From: Patella vulgata
Taxonomy: Eukaryota > Mollusca > Gastropoda > Patellidae
Direction: 5' to 3'
Assembly (NCBI RefSeq): GCF_932274485.2
Contig: NC_065879.2
Location: forward strand, 17,224,591-17,288,590
Length of the DNA: 64,000 bases
Under the pieces are notes generated by a model that did not search any database, was not told where the DNA came from, and saw only the letters and a program-made list of their open reading frames with translations. The translations under genes and the position numbers were made by a program. Below, one piece after another: positions 47,570-59,189 of this stretch (the first letter of the stretch is position 1; the number at the start of each line of letters is the position of its first letter).

Positions 47570-50500
47570 CTGAAAAAAAAAATAAATAAAAATTATTGAA
47601 TTGATTTAGAATTTAGCTAAGATAAAAATCAATACATGGTTTTTTAAGCAATATATTGACACAGCATCTTTTATCAATATATTACTCAATTTCTCGCTCG
47701 TAACCTTTAAACAGAGAGAAAGAGGGGAAATCGGGATTAATGTCCACTCGACACAAACTATGTTATTTCGGGACTAACATATTTTTCAATTTTATTTCAA
47801 TAATTCGCTTGCGATTAGGGGTCTTTAGCAGTGGAAGGAGGAAACAGAGGACCCAGAGAAAACCCACAAGGTTGGACAGGCGACCCTACTCCTTGTCACT
47901 TTCAAGCAGGGAATCAAAACCACGCGACATGACTCAATGACAGACCTTGTGATTTAACGTGCATGCGTTAGACCACTGGACCATCCAACTACTTGAAATA
48001 CAGATACAATATTACACACATAAGTTTCTATGAAATGTACGAGTCCAATATTTTACACCATCTTCTATGAATAATGTATGATTGACACAGTGCCTGTACC
48101 ATTATTTCAAATAACAGTACGCTAAGATATGTCAGTAATGCAGGATGATCGGCCTGAGAAGGAAAGAAAATATGAGTTTGCGTATACAAGCTGGCATGTA
48201 CTTGATTGTTGGAATTTGTTGAAGAGTAAGCAGAAATAACGCTCTCTGAGCAAGATTTCCCCCATAACGCACTGTCTGGCATATTCCCAAATTCAATAAG
48301 GTCGGTTGGTGTATAAAAGTAGCATGTCAAACCTCCTTAGAATGTCAAACCCCATTAGAACGTCAAACCCCATTAGAACGTCAAACCCTATTAGAACGTC
48401 AAACCCTATAAGAATGTCAAACCTTATTTTCAACTTATTTCCTGATATGAAAACAAATTTATATCACTTACTGATAATAATAGCCAGTAGAATAATGATA
48501 ATGGCGGCTAAAATCAGCTTCATCTAAAAATAAAATACACACAAATATCAATTAATCTACCGTAATTCAACAAATTTTATTGGTCTTTTTTTTATTAGTT
48601 TTAATGATCAACAAATTATTTCTTTAATATCTTGCAGTAGAGAATCGTTAGAAGTTAATAAGCTTACGATCAGACATATTACTGGTTACTTTTTAAAAAA
48701 TTGTTTTCTATTAACAGGAGGCATAGACAATTCAATTCATTTGTGTCCCCTTGTCAGTGGTGCCGCATGGTTTCCCCTTGTCCGTGGTGCAGGCTAGAGT
48801 GGTGTCCACTCTTGAGTGGTGCAGGTCAGAGTGGTGTCCCCTTGTCAGTGGTACAGCATGTGTTTACCTTGCCAACTGTATTGTTTACATGTATAAGTGT
48901 TTACATTTATAACTGTTTGAGTATATGTCGTCTGCTTGAGAGGTGTATGCATGCACAAGAGGAAGTGAGAATATGGCGGGAGTGAAAGGAGTTGCTTAGA
49001 GGAAAGAGATGGCATAATAAAAGTTTTTAAAGACTATATAGTTATTGAAGTTTACAGCCTCGTTTCTCTTTGTCAGTGGTGCAAGACAGAGTGGTTACCT
49101 CTCATCAGTGGTGCAGGTCAGAGTGGTTTCCCATTGTCAGTTGTGCTGGCTGGAGTGGTTTCCCCTTGTCAGTGGTTGGCAGGGAACAGCATCTAATTGT
49201 TCGGACGGTTAAAATAACCAAGGCCCTGTGAACACTTTGATGTACAGGTAAAAGAACCCTTGATAGTTGGAATTGGATGAAGGATAGGCAATAATGCACA
49301 GAGACAGAGAGAGAGACACACACACAAATGGTTCAATTTCATAATAATTCACTTGCGCATAGGGGTCGTTAGCAGTGGGGGGAACCGGAGGACCCGGAGA
49401 AAACCCACGACATTGGAGTCCAGGCTTACACCCTTCTTTATTAACCCAATTTGTACAGAACAGTAGGATGTTAAACCCATTTTCATTCATTTAATATTTT
49501 CAGTCATACTGTTTTCTCTTGAAATGTATAAAATTTAATTAAGTCATTGATGCTTGTTGTCCTGGATTCTTTAGGGTTTTTGTAATTAAAATTAAACTTT
49601 GATACTCACTCTGCAATTTTTCCACCACATGGATTTATGCAAACCTTTGGCTCTGGTACGGAACATATCAGAATTATTGGCGAGATCATCGGACTTGTCT
49701 TGTAGGTCTTCCAGTCTGTCTCCACGATCTATGACTTTACTGACATTACTCTTCATCACATCCACAACATCATTCACTTGATCTTTCAACCTTTATCCAC
49801 ACAAAATATACACATTTAGAAATTATACACTTCACAGGGGTAGGGATAAACAGCGACAGAAATTATACACAGGTGTAACGATAAACAGAGACAGAAATTA
49901 TACACAGGGGAAGGGATAAACAGAGACAGAAATTATACCAGGTTTCTATGACAAGACATGATTCAACTACCCGGTTCCTATGACAACATATGATTCAACT
50001 ACCAGGTTCCTATGACAACACAGGATTCAACTACCAGGTTTCTATGGAAATACATGATTCAACTACAAGGTTTCTATTGAAACACATGATTCAATTACAA
50101 GGTTTCTACAGCATCACATGATTCTACCACCAGGTTTCTACAACATCACATGATTCTACTACAAGGTTTCTATGGCAACATGATTCAACTACCTGGTTTC
50201 AAATGATCAGATCAAATCTCCAAAAATACTATTATTGGCACAGGAAACCATACATATGGGTTTATAAAAAAATATTTTGATCAAATATCTAAAATCTTTT
50301 TAATGGTTTTAAGAACTTACGCTTCCATAATAAAGATCTTTTATTACGCTTCCATAGTAAAGAACTTTTATTACCTGCCAAGAACTGGATCATTCCGTAA
50401 TGAATCTGTGCGGACATTTGGACCTCTGAAAAAAGAATTTAACAATTGTGTTCATGATTTCAAACCACAGATTCAGCTAACAGGAATTCATTGAATGGTG

Positions 50501-51889
50501 AAAAGCAAAAAAGATGGGTTTTAGGGCCACTCATCAAACATTAATTTATTTCAGGACTAACATATGGCACATCATTTGAATAATTCACTAGCAGTGGGAA
50601 AACTCAGAGAAAACCCATGAGGTTAGGCAGGAGACCTCGCTCGTTATCACATTCAAGTTTCGGACTGAAACCACCATCAGTTGACACAATGACAGACCTT
50701 CTGATGTAAAGCGTTCACGAGAGGCATTATAATCCAATTTTTTGGTAGGAAAAGAAAGGGATTTGCTTTGTAACACCTGTCTTTGTGTTCAGCTGGGACT
50801 GAATGTGTCAAACAGTGAATTGACGTAATCTTCTATTTGAATCAACTGAATACTGGCTGGTTTTATACATCTCAAAGGCTCTTCTAAATCAAAAACCAGA
50901 TGAAACATCATCCTAGCTTTAAGTCATGTATCTTAACCATATCAGATGTATAGTATAAAGCATTGAACTAGTTTTTAATCAAAAAAAAAATATTTCAATT
51001 TACTTGTAGAAAAAATCTTCTTCGTCTGAATCTCCATCTAGCAAATTTTGCTGAAAGTAAACACACATAGGTTACCAGGCAACAAATAATTACATCAACA
51101 ATCAGCCAAATCTTCTTTAGCTAATAGATCAGATCATAATTATAGCCTATAAGGTTCTAACAACATTTGTTAACAAAAGGGAATAACTGTGGAAGTAAAT
51201 TATTGTAAACCAGAGACAATCAACAGGATTTTTCGTTTCAATGCAAGAGATAATCCATATCAATTTATTTCAAAAAAATATTGTGGATTATTGTAGCCTT
51301 TATTGTAGCAACAACAAATGTGGGTGACAGACGCAATGTATTTCCGTTTTTCGGGCACAATCATTTGAGAATAAGACCACATATCATAGAAATATAATTG
51401 AATAATTGTAAAATGAAATCACTCAGGGTTTACTTTTTGAATACTATAATTTTTACTTAAGACCTCACACAATAACATTGATTTAGTTAATGATTGATTC
51501 ATTCTGAAAATTCAGGTGACAAAAAATATTTTTAGGCAAATAGCCTCAGACCCCCCACCCCCAACACTAAGATTGGTCCCCTATGCCGATGGGCAGACGG
51601 ACAGACAAGGGTGCCGGCAATGTTGAACCACATTAAAATATGAGTATAAAAAAGGAATATTAATTTACACATAGAAATATTTTTTTTCACTACCGTATCT
51701 ATTAGAAAATTAATGAATATCAGTATAACATTACAAAAATCATCTTATCAAAAAATAGTTGTTCATTTTAGAACTTACTAACACAACAAGCTTGTTTTTT
51801 TTTTAATTTAAAAACTAACTTACTCGTTCTACATCTCTGGAACTACTGATGTCTTGTCGGCCAGGAACTCGTACAAACTTTGGAGGCAT
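47541..51889 (-). CDS. VAMP4: VAMP4, vesicle-associated membrane protein 4 (R-SNARE), six coding exons
   Basis: Tail-anchored R-SNARE of the trans-Golgi network and endosomes, which pairs with syntaxin 16/syntaxin 6/Vti1a in known systems. Exons, 5' to 3' on the minus strand: 51889-51824, 51050-51004, 50425-50375, 49790-49610, 48523-48472, 47569-47541. All are GT/AG and in phase, giving 426 nt and 141 residues, the same as human VAMP4. The start MPPKF is shared with VAMP4 orthologues. E21-L26 form an ExxxLL signal followed by an acidic cluster (DGDSDEED, then FF), the known AP-1/PACS-1 sorting element. The SNARE motif spans about 58-112 with zero-layer arginine R77 (VIDRGDRL) and the WWKNC juxtamembrane block. 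Residues 116-137 are a hydrophobic anchor. VAMP4 is preferred over VAMP1-3 and VAMP7/8 because of the acidic dileucine N-terminus. Confidence 0.95.
47713..47992 (-). mobile_element. Family A SINE in VAMP4 intron 5 (sense)
   Basis: Full-length, moderately diverged; lies about 145 bases from the last coding exon. Confidence 0.8.
48335..48425. repeat. 18-bp tandem repeat in VAMP4 intron 5
   Basis: Five to six units of AGAACGTCAAACCCCATT, ending about 50 bases from exon 5. The unit length is a multiple of three, so it reads as a spurious repetitive peptide. Confidence 0.9.
48472..48523 (-). CDS. VAMP4: VAMP4 coding exon 5 (membrane anchor)
   Basis: 52 nt encoding MKLILAAIIIILLAIII, the hydrophobic anchor. 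The exon ends at a consensus donor, GTAAGT. Read through, the frame would close after two more codons (SK, stop), so an unspliced form would still yield a membrane protein, but the donor favours splicing to 47569. Confidence 0.88.
48738..49175. repeat. Tandem repeats derived from family B SINE, VAMP4 intron 4
   Basis: Units at 48738-48865 and 49065-49175 repeat TCCCCTTGTCAGTGGTGCAG then AGAGTGG, which is a segment of the family B SINE body, at a spacing of about 33 bp. Confidence 0.75.
49150..49490 (+). mobile_element. Family B SINE split by a family A SINE, VAMP4 intron 4
   Basis: The family B body (to about 49295) resumes at 49413 and runs to its tail TTAAACCCATTTTCATTCA. Between them lies a partial minus-oriented family A SINE (49296-49412). 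Confidence 0.75.
49610..49790 (-). CDS. VAMP4: VAMP4 coding exon 4 (SNARE motif)
   Basis: 181 nt carrying almost the whole R-SNARE helix, from LKDQVNDVVDVMKSN to MWWKNCR, including zero-layer R77. Donor GTGAGT. Confidence 0.96.
49830..50195. repeat. Two adjoining minisatellites in VAMP4 intron 3
   Basis: 49830-49935: three units on GGGATAAACAGAGACAGAAA. 49938-50195: about eight units on ATGATTCAACTACCAGGTTT. Confidence 0.9.
50375..50425 (-). CDS. VAMP4: VAMP4 coding exon 3
   Basis: 51 nt; encodes the linker GPNVRTDSLRNDPVLGR leading into the SNARE motif. It aligns with the GP..GPRND segment of human VAMP4. Acceptor TTTTTTCAG, donor GTAATA. Confidence 0.9.
50511..50715 (-). mobile_element. 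Family A SINE in VAMP4 intron 2
   Basis: Old copy; tail, core and tRNA-like region recognisable with several gaps. Confidence 0.65.
51004..51050 (-). CDS. VAMP4: VAMP4 coding exon 2 (sorting signal)
   Basis: 47 nt microexon encoding QNLLDGDSDEEDFFYK, which is the dileucine and acidic-cluster targeting signal. Acceptor TTACTTTCAG, donor GTAAAT, phase 2. Confidence 0.93.
51824..51889 (-). CDS. VAMP4: VAMP4 coding exon 1
   Basis: 22 codons, MPPKFVRVPGRQDISSSRD then VER, with donor GTAAGT. Five bases before the ATG lies a good acceptor (CTATTTTTAG), so a further 5' UTR exon upstream is likely. Confidence 0.93.
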
Positions 51890-52210
51890 TATATCTAAAA
51901 ATAGAATTTAACAAACTAATAACCGATTGTTGACATAATACCCTTCGGTACCTGAACAAAGGAAAATTGCCCAAAACTATTGTTCCTTCTAGCACGTCTC
52001 CTCTAACCATTTGAATAGCTGTAAAATTCTGTTTACAGACTGTCAACTAGTTCTGTGGCGATTTAAGACCATCTTCAGAGCAGTCGTTTTGACAATTTTG
52101 AATAGGAGCTACAGACCTCCATGTAAATTACGCCACTTATCTCTAATTGGGATAGTCAATATATACATCTGTACCAGGATAAATTGTAAACTATGGCTGC
52201 ATGTAGGCCT

Positions 52211-52212
<2 letters not shown>

Positions 52213-52246
<34 letters not shown>

Positions 52247-52435
52247 CCACAACACAAACTAAGTCATTTCGGGACTCACATATGATACAATTTAATTTCA
52301 ATAATTCGCTTGCACATACAGGTTTTTAGCAGTAGGAGAAATCTTAAGAACCAAGACCAAACGAAGTTAGGCAAGCGACCCTACTCCTTGTCACATACAA
52401 ACTGGGGATCCAAAGCACGCCACTTGACTAAAAAT
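52213..52435 (-). mobile_element. Family A SINE upstream of VAMP4 coding exon 1
   Basis: Long (GA)n tail followed by a diverged body; head end incomplete. Confidence 0.75.
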
Positions 52436-53029
52436 CCTATAGTGGCACTATCCTAAATAATGCACTATGTCTACATGTTGCGAATGTGTAATACTATAGC
52501 TGTATATGTAATATATTCAATTATAAACTACATGTAGAGGATACCGGTATATATTAAATTATTGTCACATGCTGGGTTTATAATTAGATTTAGCCATGTA
52601 TAAAGATTTGACAGTACACAGCTGTTGGGTTAGTTTATAAATCATACAATATAATAATACACACATTTATAACTGTTCTTATTAAACAATAAGATCACAA
52701 TCATTTAATTTTATGTTTCTCTGGACAATAATAAATACATTTTTTAGTGTCCATCAGGAAAAAAAAAAACAATTTAAAGAATTAAGCTGAATTCAATAAA
52801 AGATACATGTACATGTGCTATATAAATTTATTGATTTCTCCATGCACAAATTTTATTATTTTCGCCTTGCACATATTTCATGATTTTATTATCAATGGCA
52901 TAAATAAAGAGATTTTATAGTTCTGTTTTAAAGTGATTGAAAATTTCTATCCAACGAAACTAACACTGTCAGATTTTAAGAGAAAAATAGTTACGTTTTT
53001 CTATCAAGTTTTCCTTTTGGAGCTTTGTA

Positions 53030-53305
53030 AAAGAGAGAGGGAATGAAATGGGGTTTAATGACCACTCAACACAAACTAGGTCATTGCCAGAACTTAGATT
53101 TCAAACAATTTTTTTTCAATAATTCACTTGTGCATAGGCTTCTTTAGCAGTGGGAGGACATCAGAGGACCCAGAGCAGACCCACAAAGCTTGGCAGGTGA
53201 CCCTATGACATGCACATGCTTGGGATCAAAACCACTCCACTTGACTCAATACAAACCTTATGATCTAAAGTGTATGTATAAGACGACTAGACGACCCAAC
53301 ACCCC
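53030..53305 (-). mobile_element. Family A SINE
   Basis: Diverged but full-length minus copy; the tail has lost most of its (GA)n. Confidence 0.75.
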
Positions 53306-53529
53306 AGAGTTTAGTAAAACACACAATAGACTTGGTGTGGCCTATGAACAAATTAATATAAAGACATATAACTGATTGTGGTGATAAAAATCATGGTTTT
53401 TGTTTAGTCAAACAAGGAAACAAACTGATAGACCTACATGTACATGTAACTGATTTAATACAAGGTCTCTTTAAAAGGACATGACCTACATAACTCCATG
53501 TAATTACCTAGTGGGTTATTTAAATAAAA

Positions 53530-53795
53530 GAGAGAGAGATAGAGAGATAGGGTGTTCACTTGACACAACTAGGTCATTTTGGGGACTAACATACCATAAT
53601 ATGGTTCAATTTTATTTCAATAATTTGCTTGCACGTACAGTGGGAGGAAACCAGAGGACCTAATGAAACCTACAAGGTTTGACATGCAACCCTACTACTT
53701 GTCAAGTACAAGCAGAGAATCAAAACCATGCAACTTGACTCAATGACAGACCTTGTGATCTAATGCGCACGCATTAAACCATTCGCCCCACCCCC
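53530..53795 (-). mobile_element. Family A SINE with target duplication
   Basis: Duplication TTAAATAAAA at 53520-53529 and 53796-53805. Confidence 0.85.
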
Positions 53796-53809
53796 TTAAA
53801 TAAAAAGTT

Positions 53810-55100
53810 TAAATGAATTTAAAGTCAGATCTTCATGTATTAATTTGGTAAAAGGATTTTCATATCGAATCTCTACATCACATTTTTTATATTCCTATAT
53901 TCAGAAAATCACCTTGTTTAATTTACATCGTTTTTATTTTCCATTAATTGCCAACAAGTGGTAACTTTTTCCTTGTGTAGCCTACATGTTCGAAGATGAT
54001 AAGTGTAATGTTACATTTGAAATTGTACATGTATTCCCAAATCCCAACCCATAAGGAAGCAAATAAATATAAGCCTACTTGGCTTGTTTTTGTATCCTGT
54101 AGTTCTTTATGCCCTTAAATTATACAATATTCTAGTTTAAATAAACTAACGATTCAATGACATTTAATAACTTAACTGGAAATACACAACACAATTCTAT
54201 GGAATACAATTACGTTTCCCAGTAATAAACAGTATTTCATAGCATTACATCCTTACTTGTGTAGTCATTTTCAAAAGTGATAAGTGTTAATGTTACAATG
54301 GCATTTAATAACTAAACTAGAAATGCACAGTAACTAACACAATCAATCCTATGCCTATGAAAAAGGATACAAATCCTGTTTATTACCAAGTAACGTTTAA
54401 AGTTGTATCAATTATTCAAAAAGGGATCAGAAACGAAGCCCAGTAATAAACAGTATTCCACAGAATTATATAACATGTATAGATCTATGCCTATGGTCTT
54501 ATGGATGGTCATCAATCAATGAGTACAGGTTTTGATCTTATTCAACTAAATCAGTTTGACTATGACTAGTATCAAGAAAAGAAGCAAAATTATAGACATG
54601 ATCATTGACAATCCAAATCTAGTGTACACTTTATAATTATACTTTAGATCCGAAAATAGGCATCTCGTCAAAACAAAAGAAAAAAAACACTTTTTTTTAT
54701 AATAATAACTTCGTCGAAGAAAAATTAATCAATAAAGCGACATATGTTGGCTTCCCTGTCCACGTTAGTTATGTTACAGCTCACGAAAGCTTGTAAAACA
54801 TCAACAGAATAATAAATGGAGAAAACTAACCGTTAAATGGAGCCACAAACACAGACCATTTAATAAAAATAAAACGGATCACAAGATAGGTGATTTATTA
54901 TTTTGTTGACATGTCCTTTAGTGACTTTAATTTAAAGAACGGGTAATAAGGGGAATAACTCTTTTAGATTGATATCAGGTTTCAGACCACTGTTAATATT
55001 ACGGTTCACCTTGAAATGTTCAATTCGTGTTTTATCAAATCTTGACTTTTTACTAATTCTATGCATGATATATAGTCCAGGAGCTTCTGATTTGATCAAA
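53810..55100. other. Unique AT-rich flank upstream of VAMP4
   Basis: No repeats or exons recognised. If VAMP4 has a distant first exon, this is intron 1. Confidence 0.4.
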
Positions 55101-55102
55101 CT

Positions 55103-55141
55103 CTCGGGTAATTCCCGAGTAATTCCGCAGACCTGACGTCA
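55103..55141. promoter_or_regulatory. CRE-type octamer and adjoining palindrome
   Basis: TGACGTCA, the full cAMP-response element, lies at 55134-55141. A 17-bp palindrome with arms CTCGGG and CCCGAG lies at 55103-55119. They sit within 150 bp of the candidate first exon of VAMP4. Function is not shown. Confidence 0.35.
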
Positions 55142-55225
55142 CACTTTTTTTACGTTGCCTCACGCTTGGAGTTTGGACCCATCGCTGCTATTCCTGGACA
55201 CGCCCCTGTTGGTCCATGATCTTAC

Positions 55226-55252
55226 TGGTGTACATTCTGATCCATCCGCCAT
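55226..55252 (-). other. Candidate upstream (5' UTR) exon end of VAMP4, with a short uORF
   Basis: The minus strand reads ATGGCGGATGGATC.. and ends at a consensus donor, GTAAGA, at 55225. ATGGCGG is also a YY1-like core. Splicing to the acceptor just before the VAMP4 ATG would give a ten-codon uORF whose stop overlaps the VAMP4 start (TAATG). The donor and acceptor are seen; the link across 3.3 kb is speculative. Confidence 0.3.
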
Positions 55253-55890
55253 AAAAAAATTACGATTATCACGATGAGGCAAAGAAAAATGAAATACACC
55301 CGTATCAATGATTCTAGAACAAAGGAGGCGAAAGCATATTATTTAATTACATGTATACGTAACTAGACGGGTCTATTCCATATTATTTTTTTATTTACTT
55401 TTTGAGGGGAGGGGGGGGCGTAAACACTGGTTCCAAGCTCCACTTTCCCAATAAAGATCTTCTAAGCTATGCTTTAAAAAAATTTTTTTTGAGAAATTAG
55501 GCCTATACAAAATGTACATTTGAGTGAGATGACACTGGTTCAAAGTTTCTCTATTTATTTAGATCTACGTACTAGACTAAGGTTAATCAAAATCTTTATG
55601 AGTGTATATACAGACTATACTAAATGAAATATCTCAGACATTTGCTTCATTTTGCCAGTTAAGAAACCAATAACGCCAACCCTTTGTTTCGTTTGCATAT
55701 AACACGACGAAAGATCGGTGGGCATTCCTGGAAATAATTTACAGTTAAACGGTTTATACCAGCTTCGGCGACTTTCTAAAAACATTCTGATTATGTGTAC
55801 CCTTTGACTCAAACCTGGCTATGGCCCTGACAATAAACGTAGGAACATTATATTTTGTCGAACCACAAATAAACAAATAGAATACTAGTA

Positions 55891-56008
55891 TCAGATAAAA
55901 CACTGTTTGATAACAATTATTATAGTAATTTTATTTATTTGTGTTCATATATGCTTGATAACGACCATATATAATAATTGTTATCCATAAATAGTGTTGT
56001 ATTTGATT
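55891..56008. mobile_element. Palindromic MITE (stem-loop)
   Basis: Arms at 55891-55925 and 55971-56008 are inverse copies with a few mismatches around GATAACAATTATTATA. A half copy (ATAATAATTGTTATCCATAA onward) recurs at 60747-60800, so it is a dispersed family. Confidence 0.6.
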
Positions 56009-56097
56009 ACGGTATGTTCCAATTACTAAAGGTCATTCGAAGAATAGGATACTAGTATTTTAATAACTTCTGTGACAGCCATGCGGATATTCTACAC

Positions 56098-56350
56098 ACA
56101 GAGGGACGGAGGGCCTGACAAGGACAGCTGTCTAGTCCTTCGGATGAGACGAAAAACCGAGGTCCCGTGTATACATTGGAATGCACGTAAAAGATCCCTT
56201 GGCAGTTGGAATTCGATATAAGAGTAGGCGATAGTGCCGCTGCCCGGGCAAAATTTCCCTCATAGCACACTGTATGGCGTATGTCCGTCTTCATTGGCCC
56301 AGTATAGGAGCAGAACAGTAGGACGTTAAATCCCATTTCATTTCATTTCT
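56098..56350 (+). mobile_element. Family B SINE, 5'-truncated
   Basis: From GGACGGAGGGCCTGACAAGG to TTAAATCCCATTTCATTTCA; little diverged. Confidence 0.85.
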
Positions 56351-56359
56351 ACACACAGA

Positions 56360-57230
56360 GAACTATATACCCTACTTAGAGAATAGATCTCTACCCTAAA
56401 CGGCCGCCATATCCATCAATTATTATGTGTTATACACATAAAGATTAATTAAACTTTTTCAATTTCATCAAATGAAAGCAGAATATACAGTGGCGGATTA
56501 AGCTCCACCAAGGCCTGAGGCGGCAGTTGCTGGAGGGCCTATTTAGTTTTTAAATAGGGCCTATTTAAAATGGCGTGGGCCTAGTTAATTTCGGGTCAGG
56601 GCCTATGTTGATTCCCGTTGGGCCTAAACCCAACCCCCCTAACATTCATTGTCTATGCGTTTTTAATCGTATCAGACAAATCTAAAAAAAATTTTTTTAC
56701 AAAATCTTTGGGCCTGAGGCTGCAGCCTCATCAGCCTCACTGATAATCCGCTACTGAGAATATATACTTCTTACAATTCTCGAATTGATGACTAAAATCA
56801 TCAACTAGCTTAGAGTCTGCTCAAGCTGAGCTAATTGTAGACAGACAGAGTAAGTTTAGTATGCCATGCAGGTTATTTCGTCCATGTTTTAACATAATAT
56901 ATAAATATTATTTTTACAAATCTAGTTTACATTACAATCAACATTTAATGGCCGTTTTATTATTTAATTAGTCAGCAAAATGACAGGATGTACCTGATGT
57001 CACATAAAGATAATTGTTTAATTAAATTATTCTCATATAAAATAAAAATAAAAACTAATTCGCGTATTAATAATTACACGGGGGTACATACTTGTTTCAC
57101 TTACAAGAGTGCGGGCCAAAGGGAGGGGGTAAAAGGGGTCCACTAAGGGGATGGAGCATTAAAATGGTAGTTGTGTTTGTGTGTGGGGGGGGGGGCGACC
57201 CTCATCCCTTTGAAGATCACGTGTGCACTG
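56360..57230. other. No gene seen
   Basis: Contains a repeated GGGCCTATTTA phrase (about 56530-56640); no coding signal. Confidence 0.4.
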
Positions 57231-57236
57231 TTTAAA

Positions 57237-57785
57237 GAAATAAAATGGGGTTTAAAGCCATACTTTCTGCACCAACTGGGCTAATGAAGACGGACGCACA
57301 TCTTACAGTGTGCTATGAGATAATTTTACCAGGACAGCGGCGTTTCTTTCGCCTATATATTCTCTTCATAGAAATCCAACCGTTATGACAAGGACAGCTG
57401 TCTAGTCTTTCGGGTGGGACGTAAAGCGAGGATCCTGGGACACATTGGCGTGCACGCAAAACATCCCTTAGCAGTTGGAATTCGATATAAGAGCAGGACA
57501 CAGCGCCGCTGTCAGGGCAAAATTTCCCTTATAGTACACTGTATGGCATAAGCGCGTCTTCATTAGCCCAGTCGGAGCAGAAATGTAGGACGTCAAACCC
57601 CGTTCCATTTCATTTTCCAAACGATGTGGGTTCTTTTACGTAACCACCAATATGTACAGGGAGCCTTGGATTTTTCTTAACAACTAGATGCCTTTCCTTG
57701 CCGGACCTTCCGTCTCGAACCAATGGCGAGTGGTAATCCTGAGGAACCCCCGTACCTCTAGGTTAACAGGCCACTTGACCTCGGT
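57237..57785 (-). mobile_element. Family B SINE (-) interrupted by an inverted family B SINE (+)
   Basis: The outer minus copy is in two pieces (57237-57388, 57620-57785). Between them is a plus copy (57388-57617) that is 5'-truncated and ends in the standard tail. Confidence 0.7.
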
Positions 57786-57789
57786 TTTC

Positions 57790-58770
57790 CTCATATTTTC
57801 TGAACTATTCCTGGTTTCGCGCTAGATAACTAACCTCATATCCAAAAATAAAAACATATTCTGGGTTGAATAAATTATAGATGGGGTTGTTTTTTATAGC
57901 GTGTGTATGTGAGTAAACTTATATACTCAAAGACCTAAAGACGATATTAAAAGTTTATGGAAATAATTTGTATCAAATTGGAGTCATTTAGTGCAGAAGC
58001 GGGTCCGCAGCAACTGTCGATAAAAGCAATAGAACATTGATAAAGTTTCTCACAGAATGGGAGACACGTCAGCTCACCATCTTGGTTTTTTACTCTAAAA
58101 CTACAAATCAAGTTCTCTTTAGTTATCAAAAATGTATTCATTACCTTCATATTTAGTTACTTTGTATGACCCAGTATCTAGTTTGAGGGTGAGGGTGTTG
58201 GGGGTTGGCTGGATGGCCGTATAGTTAGCACGTGCGCGCTGTCATTGCAGAGGCGTAGCCGTGAAATATATATATTGGGGGGGGGGGGGGCCGGAAATGA
58301 AATTATATAAAATGTTGACAATCTGTGACACCGGAGGCACGAGGCTGTGCAGCAGCCGATGTAGCGCGATAGGGAGAGTGTGGGAGGATCACACCCACGG
58401 GGGGGGGGGGGCACCCCCATACATTTTTTTTAAAGTTTCAGTCTTCTGTAAACAATGTTTTGGCATATTTTACGGGGTTTAACTAAAACATCACACCATG
58501 CAATACAATGTTTATCATGTTGTAGTCAGGGGGTGCCGTATTCATATTTTTTTCATGACTTTTACATATTCAATGTTACGCTTGAATTATGAACAACACG
58601 ACAAAGAGAGTTTAGTAGGGGAATTTTTATGAGGAGGTTCCAAATGAAACAAAACTTGATCATATAACTTTAGTTTATGAGGATGCATATTTGACAATCA
58701 CCTTGTTAACTACAATACTATATACATATACACATTGACATTTACATAAAAGTTGTATAGATATTTGTTT
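57790..58770. other. No gene seen
   Basis: Two G homopolymer runs (about 58277, 58400) and a 67-codon minus frame (58150 to 57947) with several cysteines but no recognised family. Confidence 0.35.
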
Positions 58771-58776
58771 GTGTCA

Positions 58777-58818
58777 AGTGGACGTTTAACCCCATTTATC
58801 TCTCTATCTCTCTCTCCC
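58777..58818 (+). repeat. Family A SINE tail fragment
   Basis: Only the 3' end GGACGTTTAACCCCATTT and a TC-rich run remain. Confidence 0.55.
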
Positions 58819-59189
58819 CCAGTATCTAGTTTATTACTAACCAGATTTGCTCAATTTTTCGGCTTCTCTTTCCAAGAGGTCTAATGATCATTTTATTTTG
58901 ATGTATTGTTTGAAAGAAATTTTAACATGGATTGTAAATAAAAATCGTGTATACACCTTAGTATGTAGTAATTTTTTACCAAGGTGCCCCCAATCTGGAA
59001 CTCTACATGTAGACCGTTGTCACTAAACTACATCGTTCATTAAACGATGATGAGTACCAGATGAAACTGATGGCCTCTGAAGGATCAAATTACAATAAAT
59101 CTATAGGAGGAAATAAACTTGTTAATACCAACATGTGTAGAAAGTATACTACCACATGTGTAAATGGATGTTATATAATTATAATATAA

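Noticed and set aside
48306-48527. Open frame with a repeated SNPIRT peptide
   Set aside because: It is the 18-bp minisatellite read in frame, running into the antisense of VAMP4 exon 5.
49938-50195. CRISPR-like spaced repeats
   Set aside because: Units adjoin without unique spacers and lie in an animal intron; these are minisatellites.
57947-58150. 67-codon minus frame with several cysteines
   Set aside because: No recognised family, no convincing splice context; kept only as a remark in the flanking stretch.
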